64,000 bases of DNA from Arundinibacter roseus (GTDB lineage: Bacteria > Bacteroidota > Bacteroidia > Cytophagales > Spirosomataceae): NCBI RefSeq assembly GCF_004348825.1, contig NZ_SMJU01000017.1, positions 1 to 64,000 on the forward strand, given 5' to 3'. The notes beneath the pieces were generated by a model that made no database searches, was not told the DNA's origin, and saw only the letters and a list, made by a program, of their open reading frames with translations. Both the position numbers and the translations under genes were made by a program. Shown here in pieces: positions 34,603 through 42,263 of the stretch. Each line of letters starts with the position of its first letter. Within the stretch, counting starts at the first letter, position 1.

Positions 34603-35817
34603 CTATGGCCTCTCTGGTAATGGAATTAGTGTGCTTTCCCCTTCACCCTTCATTTTTGTATAATTTTCGATAATGTACTCATGATCGTGATCTAAATCTA
34701 AGAGGTACTTAGTGTATTCACGAGTAAATTTTAAAGAAATAGATTTTGCCATTGTCTGAGCTGCACTATCCCACAGAATATGGTTCCAATGTATACTGTC
34801 CAAATTGTCTTGTATTTTATTGAAATTGTTCCAAAATTCTTTTTTTGATCCTTTTTCTGCAATCCAATTTACATAAGCCTCTGCCATTATTTCAATTCCA
34901 ACGGGCCTTAAAAGCATTGACCCACCCTCTCGGCTTCTAAAATCAGATATTTTTTTTGATTTATCAATAAAAATTTGCCTATATACTGGTACCTCTTCTA
35001 TTGCTTGTGACCAAAATTCAAAAGTCTTATCATATAACGAATTTAAGATTTTCTCACTAGGTCTAACATTGTTAAAATTGTATTCAGACTTATATAAAAT
35101 CTGATTTACAGATTTTAAGCAAAGAATCGTAGTAAATTCACTATCTTCTGCCCCTATCTGCTTTGTACCGTTTAATTGAATAAAATTATCTTTTTCAAAG
35201 TAATCAAATTCAGCATAAATTTTTCGAGCATTAATGTCAGAAGGATTATCTTCGTTTGTTATTAATTCATCCAGACCAGATACTCTGACAGCTTTTGTGT
35301 TAATTTCAGAAAACAATCGTCTAGTTCTTATTTTACCTTCTTTCGTGTCACGATGTGCAACAATAATCATTGGTAACTCATCATTTTGAAATTTTTCAAA
35401 ATTATCATTGAGAGCTTGTTTTATACCTTCAACTCTATGCTGGCCGTCTATTGAAAATAATTTTTCATCTCCTCCCAGTTCTAGTACACCTAACGTATTT
35501 AATACGAAATCATCTATTTCTAACTCTGGAACAGCAGTTGGCCCAAATGCAAAATTATACCAGTTAGGATTTCCACCAAAGATCCCTATAACTGCAGAAT
35601 TGAAAAACCTTGTTTCTTCTCTTATTAAGTAGCTTGCAATTTTCTTTGACCTTTTTGAAAGTTCACGTTGTAAATAATCATCTAAAGATTTATATTCTCT
35701 TATAGAATGATCGTTGTCAATTCTATTAACAACTTCGTAAAATGGCATAACCGTTTGGTAATAAACCCAATCACCAATAATGCCTTTAATTGCCGGAAGT
35801 AGTATTCTATTGTCCAT
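34603..35817 (-). CDS. dndB: DGQHR-domain protein, DndB-like
   Basis: 404-residue protein with the signature D124-GQHR (FSIDGQHRVEGIKQA). DndB-family proteins in other bacteria repress dnd transcription, and the related DGQHR motif in SspE takes part in sensing phosphorothioate DNA with NTP hydrolysis. The second part (ETKAVRVS-like region 'INTKAVRVSGLDELI' at about 170 and a helical end) is typical for DndB. It is the last gene of the operon; its start overlaps the end of the GIY-YIG gene by 11 bases, so the two are translationally coupled. Very AT-rich. The choice between regulator and restriction sensor is open. Confidence 0.82.
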   Translation of the reverse strand: MDNRILLPAIKGIIGDWVYYQTVMPFYEVVNRIDNDHSIREYKSLDDYLQRELSKRSKKIASYLIREETRFFNSAVIGIFGGNPNWYNFAFGPTAVPELEIDDFVLNTLGVLELGGDEKLFSIDGQHRVEGIKQALNDNFEKFQNDELPMIIVAHRDTKEGKIRTRRLFSEINTKAVRVSGLDELITNEDNPSDINARKIYAEFDYFEKDNFIQLNGTKQIGAEDSEFTTILCLKSVNQILYKSEYNFNNVRPSEKILNSLYDKTFEFWSQAIEEVPVYRQIFIDKSKKISDFRSREGGSMLLRPVGIEIMAEAYVNWIAEKGSKKEFWNNFNKIQDNLDSIHWNHILWDSAAQTMAKSISLKFTREYTKYLLDLDHDHEYIIENYTKMKGEGESTLIPLPERP

Positions 35818-36319
35818 AAGCTCCCTCTATAATACTTTGAAGTTGTTGCGGAAATCTTGAATTAATAGGTGGTAAAAAGGCTATTAGAAATTGTGTTTCT
35901 AATTCTCTTCGCTTTTTCATATCATATCCTTCTAGTTCTATATATCTAAAATGAAGGTGTTCAGGAAAATCATCAATTATAGTATACACCTTATATTGTC
36001 CAGACTTAGGACTGTCTCTCTTTCTTAAATAATCTCCAAAGCGTCGTCGTAAATTGTCTGTTTCACCAACGTATAGAAGATAATTCAAAAATGAGGCATT
36101 CAATTTCTTAGGAGAAGCCATGAACATATATAGCCCTTCTTTTTCAGGAAGACTTTCTTGGTTACTTGGCTGAAAATGCACTTCCTTCCAGTCTAATGTC
36201 TCATGTTGACCCTGTAGTGTTTCCCATTGGTCAGGACAAATAATAAATTTTCGCCTATATTTTAAGAACATACTTCTTGTATCCCTTTCTGTGGTTGGAT
36301 CAAAGTATTGTATTCCCAT
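35807..36319 (-). CDS. GIY-YIG nuclease-domain protein within the dnd operon
   Basis: 170 residues. The GIY-YIG fold is at about 58-155: G62-L-Y64, Y83-V-G85 (LLYVGETDNLRRRFGDYL) with catalytic Arg91/93, Glu141 (RRELETQFLIAF) and Asn153 (PPINSR). All key residues are present, so nuclease activity is likely. The first 55 residues contain FLKYRRKFIICPDQWETL, unmatched to a known domain. It lies between the two DGQHR genes and overlaps the downstream one. GIY-YIG enzymes occur in restriction, repair and homing. In this place a restriction role against DNA lacking or carrying phosphorothioate is the leading idea; not established. Confidence 0.85.
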   Translation of the reverse strand: MGIQYFDPTTERDTRSMFLKYRRKFIICPDQWETLQGQHETLDWKEVHFQPSNQESLPEKEGLYMFMASPKKLNASFLNYLLYVGETDNLRRRFGDYLRKRDSPKSGQYKVYTIIDDFPEHLHFRYIELEGYDMKKRRELETQFLIAFLPPINSRFPQQLQSIIEGAYGQ

Positions 36320-36333
36320 ATACTATTCTATTT

Positions 36334-37584
36334 TTAGTTATCAATTGTGCTAAAAATCATCATTTCTAAATCTTTTTTCAACATATCACTACCTTTGCTA
36401 GTATAAGGATACGGTCTACTTCCAGACTCATCTACAAGTCTGATATTTTTTGCTTTGCCTAAATACTCTTTAAAAAAATCGATAGAAATATTTTTGTTTT
36501 GGAGGCAAAATGGAAAAATTCTAGTCAAAATATTAATTAGTGCAAGAAATCCAATTGTTCGATGTAAAGCATTTTCTGGTGTTTGGCCAATATCCCAATA
36601 ACTCTTCCCTTGTTCATCCACAAAAGTTTGTTGTACTGCAATAAAATAATTAAGAAGTGTTCTATACATATTATTATCTTTATCATTAGCATACCAATCT
36701 CTAAAAATAGTTCTTTCATTGCCACCACTTAGAAATTGCTTACGGTTATCTAATCTTTCTCTTTCTGCCTTACTAGGAGTAGGAGAGATTAAATTAAGTA
36801 TTGTTTTTACAAAAATCCCTTGTGAAATAGGAGAATCAAACCCCTTTTCTTTCTTTGCCAGTAATCGAACTCTCTTAAAAAATGGCCCTTTATCGCCTTT
36901 ATCAGTAATTTTCAATCCATTGAGTTGTAACACGATTGCTAATGCCGTTTTTTGGGGAGAATCCTTGGTAGTCAATCCAAATAAATCAAAGACCAAATCT
37001 TGTGAAACTTTAACAGGTGTCCTATTAATTATTGAAAAGAGCATTGCTTGAAATTCTATTTCAGCATCAATAAAATAAGAAACTGTGAATTCAAAATTTT
37101 CAAGCTGGTTTAGTTTTTCAGGATCAGAATTATTTCCCCTTAGTTCTTCAATAGCAACCTGAACTCCTCGAAACCTATGCTGACCATCAAAAATTTGAAG
37201 ATACAAAGGTTTATCTGTCGACAATACATCTACTTTGCTTTTATCGATGAGTAATTCATAAAGTTCATTTTTTTGGAAAATTAACTCTGGCTCTTTAAGT
37301 AGAAGTATAGATGGTATAGAAATAAGTATATTATTAGGAAAGCAAGCTTCTTGGTCGGAAAGCAAGTACTCTTTAATACTATTTACGCGTGAGGGATTTG
37401 GCTTTCTTTGGATGTAATCATTGTATAGTGGTTGTCCATCTTCATTAAATCCAGTAATCGCACGATTAGTCACTGAAACAATAGTGATTAATTCTTTTGC
37501 TGTTATTTTCCCTATAAAAAACTCTACTGAATTTTGAATTACTTTTTGAGAAAAAATAGATAATGTATTAATTTTTGAACTCAT
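36334..37584 (-). CDS. Second DGQHR-domain protein of the dnd operon
   Basis: 416 residues with D133-GQHR (QIFDGQHRFRGVQVAIEEL). It is only distantly similar to the 34603-35817 protein; its region 'INRTPVKVSQDLVFDLFGL' (about 188) corresponds to the 'INTKAVRVS' region there. The C-terminal half is helical and distinct. It starts within the end of the membrane-protein gene (17-base overlap) and is followed after 14 bases by the GIY-YIG gene. Low GC. It could be a second DndB-type regulator or the phosphorothioate-sensing NTPase of a restriction module. Confidence 0.8.
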   Translation of the reverse strand: MSSKINTLSIFSQKVIQNSVEFFIGKITAKELITIVSVTNRAITGFNEDGQPLYNDYIQRKPNPSRVNSIKEYLLSDQEACFPNNILISIPSILLLKEPELIFQKNELYELLIDKSKVDVLSTDKPLYLQIFDGQHRFRGVQVAIEELRGNNSDPEKLNQLENFEFTVSYFIDAEIEFQAMLFSIINRTPVKVSQDLVFDLFGLTTKDSPQKTALAIVLQLNGLKITDKGDKGPFFKRVRLLAKKEKGFDSPISQGIFVKTILNLISPTPSKAERERLDNRKQFLSGGNERTIFRDWYANDKDNNMYRTLLNYFIAVQQTFVDEQGKSYWDIGQTPENALHRTIGFLALINILTRIFPFCLQNKNISIDFFKEYLGKAKNIRLVDESGSRPYPYTSKGSDMLKKDLEMMIFSTIDN

Positions 37585-38188
37585 CGTCGTCTTTATCTAG
37601 GTTTTTTTTTGTATTTGATATTGCATTAGCATAGTCTTCTAACATACTATTTTGAAGCAAAAACATCTTTTTAGCACAGGAAATAGAGTAGAAAAATAAT
37701 ATTAGAGAAACAAAAAATGAAACTAGATAATGCTCTGGCTTGTAATTATTAATAAAATTAGATTGAAATATATACATTATTGTAGTAGTAAATAATATAA
37801 CAATTCCTACTACGCTAACTTTAAGCTTCATATTTTCGTATAACTCTTTACCTTCTTTTAAATTATCTGGAATATTCTCCATTAGGTAAAAAAAATTAGT
37901 AGCTATAATACCAAATGATAATATAGGTAAAGTACCATTGTTCAAAAAACAGTTTAAATTATCGTTGTGTAAATAAGCCTCTAAAAGTGACGCAAGAATA
38001 AAAGGGACAAGATTCAATATCACTGATACATAAAACCATTTTTGTGCTTTACTAGCATTATTAATTCTCAAAATATCAAGAATATTTTTCTGTTCAGTAG
38101 TGGGTGTAAACACCCAATTAAATGCCCAAAAATAGATAGACTTTAAGAAATCCATTATTATTCTAATATAGAATTTTGTCTTTTTCAT
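37568..38188 (-). CDS. Four-helix membrane protein of the dnd operon, unknown
   Basis: 206 residues with about four hydrophobic segments (roughly 45-70, 85-105, 125-145, 155-180: WFYVSVILNLVPFILASLL, LPILSFGIIATNFFYLM, VSVVGIVILFTTTIMYI, VSFFVSLILFFYSISC) and a charged C-terminal tail (KKNLDKDDDEFKN). No signal or catalytic motif. It begins 23 bases after the DndE-HerA gene and overlaps the next gene by 17 bases, so it is a firm operon member. Membrane proteins are not part of canonical Dnd systems. An effector that damages the membrane or an anchor for the complex are both possible. Confidence 0.75.
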   Translation of the reverse strand: MKKTKFYIRIIMDFLKSIYFWAFNWVFTPTTEQKNILDILRINNASKAQKWFYVSVILNLVPFILASLLEAYLHNDNLNCFLNNGTLPILSFGIIATNFFYLMENIPDNLKEGKELYENMKLKVSVVGIVILFTTTIMYIFQSNFINNYKPEHYLVSFFVSLILFFYSISCAKKMFLLQNSMLEDYANAISNTKKNLDKDDDEFKN

Positions 38189-38211
38189 ATATACTTTTAG
38201 CTTTTAGCCTT

Positions 38212-39786
38212 TTACAAACTCTTCCAAAACTGTCCAACCTCAAATAACTCCCCTTTCTTGAACTCTTTCATATTTGATACTGCCTGACCCTTTTCGATGC
38301 GCTCCATGCTGCGGGCCAAAATCGTGGCGTCGCGTTCGCTGAGGCCGAGGAATTTCTGCATCGTTTTAAGGTTCTTGTCCTTGATATTTAGCAGGAACGC
38401 ATTTTCGCATTCACTTGAAAAATCGAAAGTCGGTTGATTGAACTCGTCGATACCCTGCGAAAGCAACATCACGACCACTCCTTTTGAGCGGATTTCGCGC
38501 AACAAACTTTCTAGCAATGCATGGCTTTTTTTGTCCTTGAACAACACATGTGCTTCGTCAATCAGTAATACGTAGCGCAAGGACTGGTAATCGCCGCTGA
38601 TGGGAGCGTTTTCCATGTTCATGAACGTATTATAAATATAGTTGATCGTCAGAAAGGTAGCGGTAAAGCGTACCGTTTTGTCCAGATCTCCTGATAGGCT
38701 GAAATAGTAGTTTTTATTCAGAAAATCGAGATTAGGATGGGGCTGAGAGTCAAACAATTCATAATCGCTAAGACTTTGGATAATCTGCGTCAAGGTATCA
38801 GGACGCTGCCCTGTGACGGCAAAAAGCCGTTCTGCAATATCTTTTATACCAGGATATTCGCCACTTTTTGCATCCGCAAACGCTTCTCTCGTAGCATCTT
38901 TCAGGACCTGTGCCTGTGCCGGACCCATGCGAGGCGCATAGGTTGTTACGATGTCAACAAATTTACTGATTCCCATGAGTCGTTCTTTCTCATTAATCAG
39001 GTTAATAAACGCCAGCGGATTCAGCGGAAAAGGATCTTTGGGCGCATCAATAAACGTAGTATTAGTGCGCTCAAAAAACGGACGCATAGCAATCTCATCA
39101 TCCTGTTTTAGTCCCTTGAAATCCAGGTACATAAAATTGATGGCACCGCCCGAAATCTCGGAATACTGCCTCAGGATTTCGAGGGCAAATTGCGTCTTGC
39201 CGGTACCGCTGCTCCCGGCAACGGCCGTATGGGCATTGTTGCGTTCTTCTTTGTTGTTGATTTCTACCTCCACAGGTTCTTCCGAATTGAGCTGCTTCCC
39301 AACCCGCAAACGAACCGGACCTGCAAAGGCACCTTTTTGTATATTCTGCGAGCTATTCCGAACGCTCTCCTGCACCTCGGCTTGTTCGAGAATGTCGGTT
39401 CCACGCTCTATATGTTCCATCAGAAAATCAAAGCCGCTGTACCGTGGATTATCTGTAAATATCTTATAAAGCCGTTCCAAACCATCGTCGATGTGCATTT
39501 TCAGGTATTTGGTGATGTCCCGGTCAGAATGATGCAAGCCGTAATGCTGGCATACAAGGGCTACGTACAGGTCACGGTTTGAGCCAAACAAAATATCTTC
39601 CTTGTACTCTTTTCCGCGGCTATCCTGCACCATTTCTACGGACTCAAACCGAATGCCTTTTGAAAGAGAATAAGATAATGCCACCCGGGCGACAAAGTTT
39701 TCGGGACCGCCCTGCGGAAAAAGCTTACGGGTTAATTCGGTAACTACGGTTTTATTGGCTTCGGAGGTTTTTATATTAATGAGCAT
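38212..39786 (-). CDS. dndE: DndE fused to a HerA/FtsK-type ATPase
   Basis: 524 residues. The N-terminal ~120 residues resemble DndE, the DNA-nick-binding component of phosphorothioation (NFVARVALSYSLSKGIRF, helical, basic). The rest is a P-loop translocase domain: Walker A GSSGTGKT at 191-198, Walker B YVLLIDEAHVLFKDKK (about 408), a sensor-like VVMLLSQGIDEFNQP, and a final ERDATILARSMERIEKGQA that resembles HerA C-termini. In most Dnd systems DndE is about 110-130 residues and free-standing; here it is covalently joined to the motor. Located 16 bases after dndD. Confidence 0.85.
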   Translation of the reverse strand: MLINIKTSEANKTVVTELTRKLFPQGGPENFVARVALSYSLSKGIRFESVEMVQDSRGKEYKEDILFGSNRDLYVALVCQHYGLHHSDRDITKYLKMHIDDGLERLYKIFTDNPRYSGFDFLMEHIERGTDILEQAEVQESVRNSSQNIQKGAFAGPVRLRVGKQLNSEEPVEVEINNKEERNNAHTAVAGSSGTGKTQFALEILRQYSEISGGAINFMYLDFKGLKQDDEIAMRPFFERTNTTFIDAPKDPFPLNPLAFINLINEKERLMGISKFVDIVTTYAPRMGPAQAQVLKDATREAFADAKSGEYPGIKDIAERLFAVTGQRPDTLTQIIQSLSDYELFDSQPHPNLDFLNKNYYFSLSGDLDKTVRFTATFLTINYIYNTFMNMENAPISGDYQSLRYVLLIDEAHVLFKDKKSHALLESLLREIRSKGVVVMLLSQGIDEFNQPTFDFSSECENAFLLNIKDKNLKTMQKFLGLSERDATILARSMERIEKGQAVSNMKEFKKGELFEVGQFWKSL

Positions 39787-39801
39787 GGAAAAAGGCTAAA
39801 A

Positions 39802-41901
39802 TCAGTGATACATTTCGTCATATTTTTGAAATAGTTCCTCAGCACCTACGGGCACAAACTCGGAATGATCCGCGCTTCGGTTAACTATAAAATAAGCCCC
39901 GGCTACGCGATCCGCCAACAGCGAATACTCACTCTGTATAAGTTCTTTGTTCATAAGAGGAAAAATAACTACCTGTTCTGAAATGCTGGGATAGAAAAAC
40001 TGAATGATATTCAGCGCGTGTTCATCGTCAAACTTTTGCATGGGAGAATCAATGAATACAGGAAACTCAATTTCTGATTCCTCTACCAATCCCCTAAGCA
40101 GGGCCGTAGCGTACATTTGCTGTTCTCCTTTTGACAAAGCTTCTTTTCGGATGCGTTCCCCCCGCTTGTTGAGCAAATGAATATCAATGACATCCCGACT
40201 TATCTCAACTTCTACGGCGTGGATAAAGCCTTTTTTGTGCATCAGTACCTGCAACCCTTTCAGGATTTGATCTTCCAGCGATTTCTTTTTGCGCTGCTTG
40301 AATTTTGCTAAATAGTCACTAAGTCCAGATGATAGCTGAGTGGAAAGAGCGTTCTTGGATTTATTGCGGTCAGAAATGGCGAACTTCTTGCCAAGCTCAC
40401 TCAGCTGCCGTTCTTTCTGAGCAATCTCGTTATGTTTTACTCCAATCTCGATGTCAAGCGTCCGAATTTTCCCATCTATCTCAGCAATACTCTTTTCCAA
40501 CTCGTTTTTTTTGTCACGATCTGCACGAACAACGGCGTCATCGGCAATTGCTTCGGCATCTGCTACCCGACGACGAACCTGTGCCAAGTCGTTCTTGACC
40601 ATATTGTAACCCTGCGTTAGCCGTTTGAATTTTTCTCGGAAAGAAAATCGCAGATTTTGTAAAAGTGTAGTTAATGATTGATGCTGTGAATCAGAAAATT
40701 CGTGGAGTACTTTGAAATCAATAGGCTTGTCAATTGTATCAGGAAATAAGTGTTGTTTAACAAGTTTCTTAATCGTTGAAAAATAAAAATTCTGAACTTC
40801 AAGACTCAGAACACCTTTAAAGTTTTTTTGCTCATTCAACAAATCATTAATTATTTGATCTGCTTTTTCTTCAACATCTTCAAATCGATATTGGTTTTGT
40901 TTAATTTGAAGTTCTAACTCTACTTGTTGAACAATTTCTAGAAACTTACCCCCGGCAATTGCAAAGGGTACTATATCGTAAGATTCTTCCAATTCTCGTT
41001 GGAGCTCTCTCATAGAAAGATTCAACTCTACTTCTTCACGTTTTATCGCTTCTAATTCTTCAATTGTTATTGAGTCTCCAAGACGAATTAACTTACGCTG
41101 TATTTCATCAACGTCAAATTTTATACCGGCTCGTTTTTCCTTTAAATCATATATAAAAGATTCATTATTATTAATAATCAATCTTGCATTTTCTACATCA
41201 GCTTTTAAGCTATTGTACGCCATCTGATCCTTAGGACTTGCCGATTCAGCAGCTAATCGTAATCTAGTTTCTTCATATTCTCTTTTTAAATCTTCATACT
41301 TTTTAATTCCAAGTATTTCGGAGTATGCAAAACTAAGTTTTTTACGTTGTTCGGCTGTATTTATTTCGGCAAGAGTTACAATTTTTTCTGCATCAAAGAA
41401 GAAAAATTTTGCAATTTCAATTGGCAATAAAAAATCTCTAATGAAGATCTCTTCACCTTTAAATCTGTCTGTTCCTAAATCTGAAATTAACTGATTTTGA
41501 AAACTATCAATCAAGATGGTTAAATTTTCACCAGATCTTGTACTGTATTCTCTTTTGATTCTTATTTCTTTACAAGTCAATTCAGGGATTATTGCATCAG
41601 CAATTGTAATCTCTACTGAAAAGGCTTCGGTACCTTCTATCTTTGCTTGTCTATTCAGGCTATTTGCAATATATTTAGGATAACCTCCCTGACTTTCAAT
41701 TTCTTTTGCATATAATTCATCTACATCGGGCATTTGTCTACCGTACAAACACCATACTAAAGACATTAAAAATGTTGTTTTACCAAAACCATTCTTTCCG
41801 CTAATGACAAAAATATTTTTCTCTTCACTAGTATGAAGTGCTATTTCATTCTTTCCGTAATAAATCCGAAAATTTTCAAGTACTATTTTTTGGATAACCA
41901 T
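39802..41901 (-). CDS. dndD: DndD, SMC-like ATPase of DNA phosphorothioation
   Basis: 699 residues. Walker A at 35-42 (GKNGFGKT), two long coiled-coil arms (about 185-330 and 425-520), and the C-terminal ABC signature and Walker B region (LSKGEQQMYATALLRGLV, then EFPVFIDSPMQKFDDEH). DndD hydrolyses ATP and is thought to open or bend DNA so that the Dnd complex can insert sulfur. Length typical. Base composition changes in the gene: codons for about residues 1-425 are AT-rich (roughly one third GC) and the rest is near 45%. It starts inside the end of the 126-residue gene (19-base overlap). Confidence 0.93.
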   Translation of the reverse strand: MVIQKIVLENFRIYYGKNEIALHTSEEKNIFVISGKNGFGKTTFLMSLVWCLYGRQMPDVDELYAKEIESQGGYPKYIANSLNRQAKIEGTEAFSVEITIADAIIPELTCKEIRIKREYSTRSGENLTILIDSFQNQLISDLGTDRFKGEEIFIRDFLLPIEIAKFFFFDAEKIVTLAEINTAEQRKKLSFAYSEILGIKKYEDLKREYEETRLRLAAESASPKDQMAYNSLKADVENARLIINNNESFIYDLKEKRAGIKFDVDEIQRKLIRLGDSITIEELEAIKREEVELNLSMRELQRELEESYDIVPFAIAGGKFLEIVQQVELELQIKQNQYRFEDVEEKADQIINDLLNEQKNFKGVLSLEVQNFYFSTIKKLVKQHLFPDTIDKPIDFKVLHEFSDSQHQSLTTLLQNLRFSFREKFKRLTQGYNMVKNDLAQVRRRVADAEAIADDAVVRADRDKKNELEKSIAEIDGKIRTLDIEIGVKHNEIAQKERQLSELGKKFAISDRNKSKNALSTQLSSGLSDYLAKFKQRKKKSLEDQILKGLQVLMHKKGFIHAVEVEISRDVIDIHLLNKRGERIRKEALSKGEQQMYATALLRGLVEESEIEFPVFIDSPMQKFDDEHALNIIQFFYPSISEQVVIFPLMNKELIQSEYSLLADRVAGAYFIVNRSADHSEFVPVGAEELFQKYDEMYH

Positions 41902-42263
41902 TCGTTTATTTCTTCAATTTGAATTTCCATTCTTATTTTTTTTCGTTCAAGCATTATATTGAAGACACCTTTTTCACTTTCTGACATTTTTAAATCAATA
42001 GCGAAAGGTTTTTCACATACTCGATCATTTAACCAATCTGATAGAGACTCTGGCAAAACAGAATCATCACGTGCTTCAAATTGATCAGTCTTATAAACCT
42101 TACCTTCATAGGTAAAGAATGGAGAATGTGGTGGTTGATCTACATCAATAATTGGCCTTGCCACTATCTGATTTTTATCTTCAAATACAGCTAGATCGAA
42201 AGGAGAGTAGGGGAAATGTAGATAAGCAAAGGTGAAATCGTATTTCTCTTTATATGCTATCAT
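41883..42263 (-). CDS. 126-residue protein between dndC and dndD, unknown
   Basis: 126 residues: MIAYKEKYDFTFAYLHFPYS, then IDVDQPPHSPFFTYEGKVYK, and a helical C-terminus (KIRMEIQIEEINEWLSKK). No known domain recognised; no signal or membrane segment. The start overlaps the dndC stop by 4 bases (ATGA) and its end overlaps dndD by 19 bases, so it is under strict co-translation with both. A subunit or adaptor joining DndC to DndD is likely from position alone. Confidence 0.75.
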   Translation of the reverse strand: MIAYKEKYDFTFAYLHFPYSPFDLAVFEDKNQIVARPIIDVDQPPHSPFFTYEGKVYKTDQFEARDDSVLPESLSDWLNDRVCEKPFAIDLKMSESEKGVFNIMLERKKIRMEIQIEEINEWLSKK

